From Nitrososphaerota archaeon (lineage in GTDB: Archaea > Thermoproteota > Nitrososphaeria > Nitrososphaerales > UBA183), in the NCBI GenBank assembly GCA_027886865.1, contig JAPCJR010000001.1, positions 101,369 through 165,368 of the forward strand: a stretch of 64,000 nt of DNA, given 5' to 3'. Numbering within the stretch: position 1 is the first letter of the stretch; each line of letters begins with the position of its first letter. Under the pieces are notes generated by a model. The model ran no database searches and had not been told where the DNA came from. It was given only the letters and a program-made list of their open reading frames with translations. Shown here one piece after another: positions 41,269 through 49,745 of this stretch. Both the position numbers and the translations under genes were made by a program.

Positions 41269-42201
41269 TTATCCCGCTTTCTTGCCCGGTGGCATGCTCC
41301 CGTGTGGCTGTTTCTTTGGATGCATCGCGTGCTCGACCTCCCGTTTTTTCTGGGGGCTGGCCGACATCCAGAGCTCCTGGACTTTTGAGACGTATTCGTC
41401 GGTGTCCTTCTCTACGGCATGATACGCCTCAAGGTCGACCGTAATCCTCCTCAGCAGGTCGTCCGGAGAGTCAGAAGCAGGTGACTCCTGTCCTCGGTAG
41501 ATGTGCGCTTTGAGCAGTGGCCCGAAGCCGCTACTGGTCGGGGCCAATATCGAGGCGAAGCGGACCAGCTCGTCCAGATTTGAGGTCGACGCGAAGACGC
41601 CCCTGAGGACGGCCTCTCTCCGTCTGGCGAGTGCTGAGAACCAGAAGTAGTTCCACATGAAGACATAGCCTCCAAGGGGGGATTGCTTCCCTGCCGCCGG
41701 CTCGGATCCCTGCTTCAGCCGCTCCACCGCTTCAGCTATGCGGGCGACGAGCGCGGGCGCAGGAACTGCCGGGAGAAGGAAGAACCTGAACCATTGAGCC
41801 CAATCGGCTATGAACTCTGTGTTCGAGCGGTCGCCTGCCAAGCTGTAGAGCCCTGACGTGCGGTCGAGCTTGTCCACCAGCTCCTTCAGCGTATCGAATT
41901 CCAGCCCAGGTCTCCCGAAGGCCTCCCATATCTCAGCCTCCGCCAGTGCAGCGTCAAACCAGGCCACGTTCCCTGGGTCGAATGATTCGGCGAGGCTCCT
42001 CCCTTGGAGGAACTCGAACCTTGCGCCTGCCCAGTCGCCCTCCTCTCGTGCGACTATCCCCTTCCATCTCCTAAGAGTGCAGGCGAGGAAGGACCCGCGC
42101 GCTGCTTCGTGGCCGTATTCCTCTATGGCCTTCTCCAGCGTCGAGATCGCCTCCTTCCGGATCGAGACCCGTTCCCTCTCCTTCTCGTCGGAGGAACTCA
42201 T
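41269..42201 (-). CDS. Alpha-helical protein of unknown function (TPR-like)
   Basis: 310 residues, almost all helical, Ala/Glu/Arg-rich, with repeated helix pairs (ISTLEKAIEEYGHEAARGSFLACTLRR; DWAGARFEFLQGRSLAESF; AEIWEAFGRPGLEFDTLKELVDKL) that recall tetratricopeptide-like repeats. No enzyme motif. The frame is open to 42360; ATG 42201 is chosen, though GTG 42237 fits a possible TATA at about 42282-42290. The 42202-42475 stretch otherwise holds only the promoters of the two divergent genes. Confidence 0.55.
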   Translation of the reverse strand: MSSSDEKERERVSIRKEAISTLEKAIEEYGHEAARGSFLACTLRRWKGIVAREEGDWAGARFEFLQGRSLAESFDPGNVAWFDAALAEAEIWEAFGRPGLEFDTLKELVDKLDRTSGLYSLAGDRSNTEFIADWAQWFRFFLLPAVPAPALVARIAEAVERLKQGSEPAAGKQSPLGGYVFMWNYFWFSALARRREAVLRGVFASTSNLDELVRFASILAPTSSGFGPLLKAHIYRGQESPASDSPDDLLRRITVDLEAYHAVEKDTDEYVSKVQELWMSASPQKKREVEHAMHPKKQPHGSMPPGKKAG

Positions 42202-42475
42202 CCAGAGCAGAAAGGCTTGCCTTTCGCTGCTTGAAGTCACGGGAGGGTCAACCGGAACCGGAGGATGTTGGGGTTCGCACCCTAAAAGGGGTTCTGAAGG
42301 GTTCCCGCTCCTCCTTCGGCGTTTCACGCCTTGGCCCTGTTTCCTCCCCGAACTTTGCAAACACGATCTGACGTTAGGAAGACCGACCCAGCGTCAAGAA
42401 AAGACGGACTTCATTCCTCTGACGAGGGCTCAAGACTTATTACCGGAAGGTCGTCTCGCTCGAACGTAACCGTTT

Positions 42476-43231
42476 TTGCGAATCCAAAGGACCTCGAACG
42501 CTCCCCTCGCGCCACGACAGCGGCCCGGAATTGGAATAATCGTTATCGTGGTTGTACTGGTGGTCATAATCGCAGTGGCAGCTGCGACCGCATACTACGT
42601 GGTATTTACTAGCACCTCGACGTCTACGAACCAGACCTCCACTCAGGGCTCGAGCAGCAGCTCGTCCCAGCCATCATCTGCATCCACCGCCACATCCACC
42701 ATCATCTCTTCGACCACCCTCACCATAGTCTCGACGACGAGCACTCCAGGACAGAAGATGTACAACGGCACGTTCCAGTTCACCAACCCGGAGGGTCCGT
42801 TCGGAGAACTGACATTCAGCAACAACGACACGGTCAGGGAATACACCTCGGTGCAGGTGGCGTCGGGTACATTCAGCTTCTCGCTCAATGCTGACAACCT
42901 CTCTGGATCAGGGACCGGGCGGGGGACGTTGACGGTGACCACGACGGGGTTCTGCAGCGGACGCACCACCCTTTCCTATACGTTCGGGATACCTGACGTG
43001 GCCATACTCGGAGGTAACATTACGGTCTTCATCGGAAACCCCGCGCCTCTGAACTTCACGGTGCCGCTCACCTGCACTGTTCAGCCGAACCAAGGGTCGT
43101 CTAACGGTGATACGTTCCCGTTCCTCGCCATCTATCCAAACGAGCTCAGCGTGCCGGCCATCCCCGCGATGGTAAATGAAAACCTCACCGGCGGCATATC
43201 CTATCAGTATACCATCACCCCAGCCAATTAG
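42476..43231 (+). CDS. Membrane-anchored Ser/Thr-stalk protein
   Basis: 251 residues: short basic N-terminus, membrane helix (GIIVIVVVLVVIIAVAAATAYYVV), Ser/Thr stalk (about 46-90), then a beta-sandwich-like outer domain with three cysteines and several Asn-x-Ser/Thr sites. Expected outside the cell. CTTATTACC (about 42435-42443) predicts transcription near 42466, ten bases before TTG 42476. Similar in layout, not in sequence, to the 37146 and 45195 genes. Confidence 0.65.
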   Translation: MRIQRTSNAPLAPRQRPGIGIIVIVVVLVVIIAVAAATAYYVVFTSTSTSTNQTSTQGSSSSSSQPSSASTATSTIISSTTLTIVSTTSTPGQKMYNGTFQFTNPEGPFGELTFSNNDTVREYTSVQVASGTFSFSLNADNLSGSGTGRGTLTVTTTGFCSGRTTLSYTFGIPDVAILGGNITVFIGNPAPLNFTVPLTCTVQPNQGSSNGDTFPFLAIYPNELSVPAIPAMVNENLTGGISYQYTITPAN

Positions 43232-43272
43232 GCGGGCGGCCGGAACGGATAGCATCATTCACGGGTAGTATT

Positions 43273-43857
43273 CTATTTCGAGGTGATGGCTGAAAGCCAC
43301 GCGTAGCCGCCCTCTTTGTGGAACGCGCTCTCGAACCGCGCCTCCCGTATCCAGTCGACCTTCCATCCCTCGCTGAAGGTGGACACGATCTCATCCTTTG
43401 TGACCCGCCTTGGGCCGCCCCAGCCCGTCGGCTCCTTGTCGCTGAAGCAGAGCATGAAGTATGTGCCGCCTTTGTTCAGCGCAGACCTGAGGCTCTTCGC
43501 GAAGATGACCCGTTCCTTATCATCGAAGACGTGGAAGAGACCCGAGTCCGTTATCGTATCGAACTTCTGTTTCAGCTTCTCCAGGTGAAGAGCATCCCCA
43601 ACGATGAAGGTCGCTCCGGAGCCCCTCTCCGCGGCCTTCTTCTTCGCCTTCTCGATTGCGAGTGGAGCGGCGTCTACGCCCCGCGCCTCCAGGCCCAGCC
43701 CCGCGAAGAGGATTGCATTTTCGCCGGTGCCGCAGCCAACGTCCAAGACCTTGCCTCGGATCTCCCCTTCGTCTGCGAGCCTGACGAACTCGGCCTGCGG
43801 ATGGCCCACGTCCCAGGGTGGGGTGCCCCGGTAAGATTCGTTGAAAAAAGCGGTCAT
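43273..43857 (-). CDS. Class I methyltransferase, thiopurine/chalcogen methyltransferase-like
   Basis: 194 residues. PPWDVGHPQAEFVRLADEG followed by the SAM motif VLDVGCGTGENAILFAGLG and GVDAAPLAIEKAKKKA is typical of TPMT-like enzymes and tellurite/selenite methyltransferases. It may detoxify metalloids or small thiols; specificity is not shown. Convergent with the stalk-protein gene. Confidence 0.78.
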   Translation of the reverse strand: MTAFFNESYRGTPPWDVGHPQAEFVRLADEGEIRGKVLDVGCGTGENAILFAGLGLEARGVDAAPLAIEKAKKKAAERGSGATFIVGDALHLEKLKQKFDTITDSGLFHVFDDKERVIFAKSLRSALNKGGTYFMLCFSDKEPTGWGGPRRVTKDEIVSTFSEGWKVDWIREARFESAFHKEGGYAWLSAITSK

Positions 43858-43994
43858 CCGGACCCGCGACTTGATCGATGGCTCATAATCCTATCGCATG
43901 GAGCTCTTTGGGATAATTGCGAAAAGAGGGCCGAGTCACTGTATGAGACTAACCTCTATATCGGATAACGAGCGCAGGTAGGGTCGAAGTCAGA

Positions 43995-44747
43995 TTGAGG
44001 AACTCTCTGAAGACCAAGCTCAAGGAGGGAAAGGTCGTCTATGGAATTGGGATGTCGATTGCTAATCCTGAAGTGACCGAGATCATTGGAAAGATGGGTT
44101 TCGACTGGGGGTTCATCGACACCGAGCACTCACCCTTGGAGGTGAAGGATGTCCAGTTGATGATGCAGGTCATGAGCTCATCCGCCACTGTCCCGATTGT
44201 GAGGGTCCCTTGGAATGACATGGTTATGATAAAGAGAGCGCTCGACATCGGCGCCTACGGGATAATCATTCCCTGGGTGAACACTAGAGAGGACGCTGTG
44301 CGAGCGGTCCAGGCAGTGAGGTACCCGCCAAAGGGTCTGAGGGGCTTCGGCCCAAGACGGGCGTTGCTTGTCGACCCAGACTATGTTAAGACCGCAGACG
44401 ACGAGTTGCTGCTCTGCGTCCAGATAGAGTCTCAGCAGGCGCTTGACAATATCGACGAGATCCTCTCGGTCGAAGGCGTCGATGCCATCATGATCGGGCC
44501 GTACGACCTCTCGCTGTCCCTTGGGGTGTTCACCGAATGGGAGAGTCCCAAGTTCAAGTCGGCAATCCAAAGGATTCTGGATTCGTGTGCCCGTCACAAG
44601 GTCGCCCCCGGAACGTACGCTCCGGATGATATTGAGAAGAGAATTGGGGAAGGCTTTAGGTTTATGTACGTGGCTAACGATACTGCGCTCCTCGGTAATG
44701 CCGGAGCCGAGGTCCTCAAACGGTGCAGGGCGATTCAAGGGAGATAG
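43995..44747 (+). CDS. HpcH/HpaI family class II pyruvate aldolase
   Basis: 250 residues: DWGFIDTEHSPLEVKDVQLMM carries the catalytic His, VRVPWNDMVMIKRALDIGAYGIIIPWVNT the metal-side region, FGPRRA the Arg region, and CVQIESQQALDNIDEI plus IMIGPYDLSLSLG the Glu and Asp metal ligands. Members cleave 4-hydroxy-2-ketoheptanedioate or 2-keto-3-deoxy sugar acids to pyruvate and an aldehyde. TTG 43995 lies about 10 bases after the start predicted from CTCTATATCGG (about 43954-43964). Confidence 0.87.
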   Translation: MRNSLKTKLKEGKVVYGIGMSIANPEVTEIIGKMGFDWGFIDTEHSPLEVKDVQLMMQVMSSSATVPIVRVPWNDMVMIKRALDIGAYGIIIPWVNTREDAVRAVQAVRYPPKGLRGFGPRRALLVDPDYVKTADDELLLCVQIESQQALDNIDEILSVEGVDAIMIGPYDLSLSLGVFTEWESPKFKSAIQRILDSCARHKVAPGTYAPDDIEKRIGEGFRFMYVANDTALLGNAGAEVLKRCRAIQGR

Positions 44748-44833
44748 GACGCGGCTAATTTCTTCATCTAGCCAGCCGCCGTCTGCCACAACTAGCGCCG
44801 GTGACGACCGCTGCCTTATCGTCGAGACGAAAA

Positions 44834-45145
44834 TTACACCTGTATAGCGGCGCCGAGTCCAAGAAGGAGGGCGCCGGCGACCAGCAAGGCTGCAGCGACG
44901 TGAGATAGTAGCTTCTTCTGGGATTCATTCCTCCTGATCAATCCGGCGATCCCCGCGATCAGGGCGAGTTCGATCACGAGGAGCTGAGAATCGAAGAGCA
45001 TCTTGAGCCAGACTGTCGTCGCGCCGCTTCCGCCGAGCATGGCCAGCAGTGTGAGCATCGTCGCAGCCGTCCCGGAGACCGCGGCTGCCAGAATGTCGTA
45101 GTGTGGTTCGTGGAGAGGCCGCGAAGCCAGGGTCATGCGATTCAT
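44834..45145 (-). CDS. Three-helix membrane protein of unknown function
   Basis: 103 residues from ATG 45145 (MNRMTLASRPLHEPHYDI): hydrophobic segments at about 18-38, 45-66 and 78-100. The longer frame is rejected because a strong TATA box (AATATTTATT, about 45164-45174) lies just upstream of this ATG. No family recognised. Confidence 0.55.
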   Translation of the reverse strand: MNRMTLASRPLHEPHYDILAAAVSGTAATMLTLLAMLGGSGATTVWLKMLFDSQLLVIELALIAGIAGLIRRNESQKKLLSHVAAALLVAGALLLGLGAAIQV

Positions 45146-45194
45146 CCGGGATTGACGGATTGAATAAATATTTTCTCGGCCGGACGCAGCGATC

Positions 45195-46133
45195 TCAACT
45201 GTCCATCGACATCGAGTTGGTGTATGTGGGGCAGCTGTTGTCAAGGCATTGTGTGGTCGCCTGAACACCTGACGGCACATAGAAGGTGACGTACGTAGTG
45301 ATCTCGGGTTGGATCACAATGGTAGCGTTGTATGACTGTCCCGAGTACACGAACGAGACCGCGAACGAGCCCGCATAGGGGAGGCCGTCGCCACCCGGCA
45401 CTTGGACCCATCCGGTGGAGTTCGTGCTCAATGTCGGGAGCGAGGCGGTCCCGCAGGGCTGACCGTCCACAGTGGGGCCCTTATGGATCGCCTGAATCTG
45501 CTGACCCTGAACCGGCACGCCTTGGTCGGTCACGACCTCGAGGAACAGGGGACCTCCCTCGCCGGTCACCGTACAGGTTACCGACTGAGTCGTATGGATG
45601 GACTGGGTGGACTGCGTCGTAGTAGGATTCTCGGGGATGAAGACCGCGTTAGGGCAGACTGGATCCCCGGACACCTCAGGTGATATGCAATACTCAGTAG
45701 AGTTGGTGTACCAGACGGTGTAGACGATGTTGTACTGGCCGGTGAAAGTGTAATTTGAGACGTAGTAGTAGCTGCCGCCGTAAAGGATCAGTATCGCGGT
45801 CGAGGACTGGTTCACGGCTGAGGTGCAACCCCCGTGTACAGCGCAGCCTGGGATGCTGACGGCCCCTCCGCGGACCGTGGCGTCGGGATTGATGAGCAGC
45901 GCATATGGCTGGCCCTCCGTAACATTCATCGTGACCGTGTGGTTCGAGACGACGACATCGGTGACGGTGGAGGCTGCGTTGGTAACCGTGCTCGTTGTAG
46001 CGATGATGCTGGTGCTCGTGACCGTCCGTGCGGCTCCGAGCGCGGACGAACTGAGGACTGCAGTAGCGACTACGACTGCCGCTACGACGATTGCCAGCGC
46101 GACGCGCGTATAGCCCATGGCAGGCTTGTTCAT
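45195..46133 (-). CDS. Secreted beta-rich protein with Thr/Ser-rich N-terminal stalk
   Basis: 312 residues from ATG 46133: membrane/signal helix (VALAIVVAAVVVATAVLSSSALG), short Thr/Ser stalk, then a beta-rich region with Tyr-rich strands (GGSYYYVSNYTFTGQYNIVYTVWYTN), six or more cysteines and a second Ig-like part (LFLEVVTDQGVPVQGQQIQAI) typical of surface adhesive or carboxypeptidase-regulatory-like domains. Probably cell-surface. ATG 46133 fits CCATTAATGA (about 46158-46166). Confidence 0.65.
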   Translation of the reverse strand: MNKPAMGYTRVALAIVVAAVVVATAVLSSSALGAARTVTSTSIIATTSTVTNAASTVTDVVVSNHTVTMNVTEGQPYALLINPDATVRGGAVSIPGCAVHGGCTSAVNQSSTAILILYGGSYYYVSNYTFTGQYNIVYTVWYTNSTEYCISPEVSGDPVCPNAVFIPENPTTTQSTQSIHTTQSVTCTVTGEGGPLFLEVVTDQGVPVQGQQIQAIHKGPTVDGQPCGTASLPTLSTNSTGWVQVPGGDGLPYAGSFAVSFVYSGQSYNATIVIQPEITTYVTFYVPSGVQATTQCLDNSCPTYTNSMSMDS

Positions 46134-46196
46134 CGGGATGGGAGGGTGGCGTGCTTTCATTAATGGTTTTGTGCAAATCCGGAAAGGGGGCCGGGG

Positions 46197-46517
46197 CTAT
46201 CTGCCCGAAGGAGCTGAAGTGGAGTCGAAGATTTCGCCGAAAGCCTTTCTGAAGTACTCCAAAGACTTTAACAGGCCCGCACGTCCACGGTCGGTCAACT
46301 CGTACACTTTGTTGCGGCCCTCCATGTGAGACTCGATTATGCCGCGGTCTGCCAGGTCCTTGAGTGCAGGATAGATCGTCCCCGGATTCGGCTTCCCGCC
46401 CCTTTGCTCTCCTATCGCGGCGGCAAGTTCCTGTCCATACATCGGTCGCTTGGAGAGGAGCCACAATATCGTGAAAGAGAGCATGCCGCGCATGTCGCAC
46501 ACGTCTTCTTCGGGCAA
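46197..46517 (-). CDS. PadR-family transcription regulator
   Basis: 106 residues from TTG 46517: MRGMLSFTILWLLSKRPMYGQELAAAIGEQRG, KPNPGTIYPALKDLADRGIIES and RNKVYELTDRGRAGL are the PadR winged-helix hallmark, with a C-terminal dimer helix. PadR proteins are usually repressors that release DNA on ligand binding. The longer frame to 46628 crosses the promoter (TATA-like ACTATATATC, about 46541-46550) and is rejected; ATG 46493 is an alternative start. Divergent from the Rieske gene, which it probably controls. Confidence 0.83.
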   Translation of the reverse strand: MPEEDVCDMRGMLSFTILWLLSKRPMYGQELAAAIGEQRGGKPNPGTIYPALKDLADRGIIESHMEGRNKVYELTDRGRAGLLKSLEYFRKAFGEIFDSTSAPSGR

Positions 46518-46553
46518 CCCTTTGGTCCGTTGTGCGCTTCGATATATAGTGAA

Positions 46554-46569
46554 TATTGGACGTTCAATA
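46554..46569. promoter_or_regulatory. Putative PadR operator between divergent genes
   Basis: TATTGGAC/GTTCAATA is a 16-base palindrome matching at seven of eight positions per arm. It sits between the minus-strand TATA box of the PadR gene (about 46541-46550) and the plus-strand TATA (CTTATATCG, 46572-46580) of the Rieske gene. An ATATTGG/CCAATAT pair (46553-46559 and about 46586-46592) adds a second symmetric word. The position suits joint control of both genes. Confidence 0.6.
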
Positions 46570-46608
46570 GGCTTATATCGGTTGACCAATATATGATGTC
46601 CGATAGTT

Positions 46609-46980
46609 ATGCATGAGACGTCTAACACTTCGAAGGTAGGTCAGGAGAGTTTCGTCACGGTCGCCGCAGACAATCAGGTCCCCGAAGGGACGATGTTCGG
46701 CGTCGCCGTCGCTGGCAATGCGATTCTGTTATCGAAGATTGGAGGGAAAATCTATGCGATGGATGCTGTGTGCTCCCACTACTATGGATACCTCCCGAAG
46801 GGGAGCTTGAGGGACCATACGGTAGTCTGTCCCGTGCACAAGGCCGAGTACGACATCGCCACAGGGAAAGTCACGAAGAACGTACCGGCCCTGATGAAGC
46901 TCTTCATGCACAGGGAAGCGACAGACGTGCGCACCTATGAAGTCGAAGTGGTCGACAACAACGTCCGTGTAAAGGTCTAA
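46609..46980 (+). CDS. Rieske-type [2Fe-2S] ferredoxin
   Basis: 123 residues. Cluster ligands Cys55-x-His57 (VCSHYYG) and Cys74-x2-His77 (VCPVHKAEYD) are spaced as in soluble Rieske ferredoxins. No membrane segment, so it is a cytoplasmic electron carrier, usually for an oxygenase or nitrite-reductase-like enzyme. It is slightly long at both ends; the ALMKLFMHREA stretch before the last strand is unusual. ATG 46609 is at leaderless distance from its TATA box. Confidence 0.88.
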   Translation: MHETSNTSKVGQESFVTVAADNQVPEGTMFGVAVAGNAILLSKIGGKIYAMDAVCSHYYGYLPKGSLRDHTVVCPVHKAEYDIATGKVTKNVPALMKLFMHREATDVRTYEVEVVDNNVRVKV

Positions 46981-47116
46981 CAACTCGCATAGACGCGCCG
47001 GACAGTTATGGCGCCTCAGGCCGTCCCTGGGGCTCGACGCACTTCGGTTGTCAACGTGGCCTGCGGTTGTAAGCCTACAAACCCTCTTATCCCGCAATGA
47101 CCCCAAAGGTGAGACG

Positions 47117-47203
47117 TTGACTGGACTCGCGGAAGGGTCACAGAGAATCGCTCGGTCCGGAAGGCGCGTTCAAGACGTCGTCGGCGAGGATTCCTTTGGT
47201 TAA
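47117..47203 (+). CDS. Candidate 28-codon leader ORF
   Basis: A TTG-started frame lies just after the transcript start (about 47113) predicted from CCTCTTATCC (about 47083-47092); its stop overlaps the TTG of the following membrane gene by eight bases. The overlap could couple translation. The peptide is Arg-rich and matches nothing known. Low certainty. Nothing else was seen in 46981-47195. Confidence 0.25.
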   Translation: MTGLAEGSQRIARSGRRVQDVVGEDSFG

Positions 47204-48032
47204 CACGAGTGACCTGACCGAGGACAGACCTATGTCCACGTCGAAGGAGCCGAGAGGTCGGGATTTGGTCCTCCATGCTGCGGTCATCTCTGCACCGCTG
47301 ATCTTCTTTACTTCAATCGTCTTCTTGTTCTCTGAGTACCGGATCAGCCCGAACCCAGCGGTCGAGGCTTCAGCCGCGAATCCTCTCGGTCTCCTCACCT
47401 CGAACTTTGTGTATGATGGCTCGATCAATGTCGAGAACATCGTCCTGTCCTCGGTGTTCCTCCTGGTGGTCTGTCTCTATTATCCAAGAGAACTCCGGAT
47501 ATTCATGGTGTACTTCGTGCCCATCGTTGCGGTGGCCGCTGGTGGCCTTGCAGAGCTTACGGCGATATCGTCGCCGTATGTCAGCATCCATGTCTGCGCC
47601 CAATCCTGCTCATTTTACGGGATGTCTGCGGTCGCCAGCGCGATGGTCGGGTTCACCGTCGCGAGCTTCTTCATTTGCTTCGGCCTGATCGTCGTTCAGC
47701 GGACCACCGGAAGGCCGGTCATCAGGAAGAGCGACATCTTCACTGAAAGGACCGGGCTGCGTGGTCAGGCAATCCTGGTGTCTGCATTTGTAGTATACGT
47801 GGTACTCCTGTTATTCTTCTCCGGTGCTATCGCCCTGCCGAGCGCTCCGTCCGGCCATCAGTCCCCTGGGGGTTCTTCTCCTCCTCCTGCAATATTCACC
47901 CAGACCGCGCCGGTCGCACTAGTTCATACGGCGAGCATCACCTACGGGTTCCTGCTATGTCTTGCGACCTTTGCGCTGGTAAACCGTAGGTACCATGTCT
48001 TCGTTTCACCGGCGGGACAAGACCGAGTTTGA
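47196..48032 (+). CDS. Multi-pass membrane protein, rhomboid-like
   Basis: 278 residues with about six membrane helices. SCSFYGMSAVASAMVGFTVASFF has a Gly-x-Ser at the place of the rhomboid serine and ALVHTASITYGFLLCLATFAL has a His in a later helix as in the rhomboid Ser-His dyad, but other rhomboid motifs are weak. It could be an inactive relative or unrelated. TTG 47196 (overlapping the leader ORF) or ATG 47232 may be the start. Confidence 0.5.
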   Translation: MVNTSDLTEDRPMSTSKEPRGRDLVLHAAVISAPLIFFTSIVFLFSEYRISPNPAVEASAANPLGLLTSNFVYDGSINVENIVLSSVFLLVVCLYYPRELRIFMVYFVPIVAVAAGGLAELTAISSPYVSIHVCAQSCSFYGMSAVASAMVGFTVASFFICFGLIVVQRTTGRPVIRKSDIFTERTGLRGQAILVSAFVVYVVLLLFFSGAIALPSAPSGHQSPGGSSPPPAIFTQTAPVALVHTASITYGFLLCLATFALVNRRYHVFVSPAGQDRV

Positions 48033-48071
48033 AAACGCGGGAAAGAACACGGGTGTCATCATCCATCGGTT

Positions 48072-48470
48072 CTAGCTCAGGACGGCGACGAGTTCAATCT
48101 CTACGAGGAATGCCGGGTCGGCGAGGGCTGTGACCCCGACAAAGGTGCTTGCCGGAGGCTCATCGCCCTCTACGAACTCCGTTCGCACCTTTCTGATGAC
48201 GTCGATTTTCTCGGGATTGGTGCTGTACGTGTTCAGCTTGACGACGTTCTTGAACGACGCCCCCTGTGACTTCAGTATCGCGAGAAGGTTAGCGTATACC
48301 TGCCGGGTCTGGACTTCCAGGTCGCCCCTGCCCACGATCTCGCCTTTCTGGTTCTTTGAGACCTGTCCGGATACGTAGAGTATCTTCTGCGGGTCTTCGA
48401 CCGAGACGACATGGGTGTATCCCGCTGGGGCGGCGACCTCGCTGGGATTGATGAACGATATCTTCGTCAT
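48072..48470 (-). CDS. RidA (YjgF/YER057c/UK114) family protein
   Basis: 132 residues: INPSEVAAPAGYTHVVSV, YVSGQVSKNQKGEIVGRGDLEVQTRQVYANLLAILKSQGASFKNVVKLNTY and the end PAFLVEIELVAVL. The family's key Arg region appears as DVIRKVRTEFV and the ligand-site PAST-x-V as PPASTFVGV. RidA proteins hydrolyse reactive enamines/imines from amino-acid enzymes. ATG 48470 is close behind a T-rich TATA-like box (about 48486-48495). Confidence 0.82.
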   Translation of the reverse strand: MTKISFINPSEVAAPAGYTHVVSVEDPQKILYVSGQVSKNQKGEIVGRGDLEVQTRQVYANLLAILKSQGASFKNVVKLNTYSTNPEKIDVIRKVRTEFVEGDEPPASTFVGVTALADPAFLVEIELVAVLS

Positions 48471-48608
48471 GGTGGGGTAAGGCTGGATTCGGATAAAAAA
48501 ATGTTCTACGGCCCAGCCACGGTGCCGACTCTTCGAGGAGTTGTAGAGCCTTGATGGGTGGCTCTCGAAAGCCTAATACAAACATCGTAGGAAGTTGCGT
48601 GACATTTC

Positions 48609-49191
48609 GTGAGGAAAGTCGTCCTCTTCATGGTCGTATCCCTGGACGGGTTCGTCGGAGGACCGAACGGAGAGCTGGACTGGGAAGTCAGGGACGAGGA
48701 GGTGAGCAAGTCTCTCATTGCTGACTTGCTGTCTACCGCGGATACCATGTTGCTCGGTCGCGTCCTCTATCAGGGTTTTCAGCAGGCATGGCCGGCGATG
48801 GCTGCGAATCCATCGAGCCCGAAGGAATTGGTCGACTTCGCACTGGATAGAGCACACGCCGAAGATCGTATTCTCGAAGACGCTCGAAAAAGCTGAGTGG
48901 CAGAATTCAAGGCTGGTCTCGGTCAAGACCGACGATGACGTTGCGAAGGAGGTCGTAAGGTTGAAAGAGCAGCCCGGCGGCGACATGGTGGTATTCGGAG
49001 GGGCCCGTTTTGCGCAGACTCTGAGCAAGCTGGGCGTGATCGACGAATATCGGCTCAAGCTTCAACCTGTGGCCCTGGGCGCCGGGCTTCCGTTGTTCAA
49101 AGATTTCAGGAGCAGGGTGGGCCTGAGACTGGTCAAATCGCAGGCGTTCAAGTCAGGGGTCGTCGCCCTCTGCTATCAGCCGGCAAAGTGA
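48609..49191 (+). pseudogene. Dihydrofolate-reductase-like (RibD C-terminal domain) gene broken by one frameshift
   Basis: GTG 48609 opens a frame with the family start VVLFMVVSLDGFVGGPNGELDWE and GRVLYQGF, ending at 48896. From about 48840 the homologous sequence continues in the next frame (WIEHTPKIVFSKTLEKAEWQ, then MVVFGGARFAQTL and the C-terminal LKLQPVALGAGLPLF) to 49191. Together the pieces give about 193 residues, the normal length of the DfrA/YyaP-like group. One small indel near GCACTGGATAGAG separates them: either a real mutation, a sequencing error or programmed frameshifting. Confidence 0.8.
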
Positions 49192-49273
49192 TTCTTTGGG
49201 ATATAGCTGGGCCTTGGTCTGCGGATATGGGTCGACCTGATGAATAGGTGCCAGAGGTCCTGCGTCCGGTCTC

Positions 49274-49636
49274 TCAGAGGCCCGTTTTCGGAATGAATTT
49301 GAGAGATATGGAATTGGCGCAGTGCCGCGTGTTCTTTGCGGTGAACCCTTCCCCCAGGAAGACATGGCCAAGGTGACCTCCGCAGTTGGCGCACTCTATC
49401 TCCGTCCTGTCTCCGTCGGCGTCAGTGACCCTCTTGACAGCCCCCGGTATCTCGTCATCGAAGGCGGGCCACCCACACCTGGCGTCGAACTTAGCCTCAG
49501 ACCGGTAGAGGGGTGTGTCGCACCTCCTGCAGATGTATGTCCCAGGCCTGAAGTTGGTCTCATACTCGCCGGAGAAGGGCATCTCCGTCCCCTTGTGGAC
49601 TATGACTTCTTCCTCTTCGGGGGTCAGCTTGTTCAT
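49274..49636 (-). CDS. msrB: Peptide-methionine (R)-S-oxide reductase (MsrB)
   Basis: 120 residues, typical length. Zinc-binding pairs CRRC and CANC, the motif [20 protein letters not shown] and the catalytic Cys in [12 protein letters not shown] identify MsrB, which repairs R-methionine sulfoxide in proteins in the cytoplasm. ATG 49636 is used; TTG 49642 two codons earlier is equally possible given CTTAATATCC (about 49679). Confidence 0.92.
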   Translation of the reverse strand: MNKLTPEEEEVIVHKGTEMPFSGEYETNFRPGTYICRRCDTPLYRSEAKFDARCGWPAFDDEIPGAVKRVTDADGDRTEIECANCGGHLGHVFLGEGFTAKNTRHCANSISLKFIPKTGL

Positions 49637-49745
49637 AGGCAACGCGTAAACGCTTCGCTATTTTCAGCGCTCTCCTGGATATTAAGTGCGCCGGTGCGCG
49701 AGCGTTCCCGGCGCATAGGTAGCAGCGTGCGACGAGCACCTCAGC

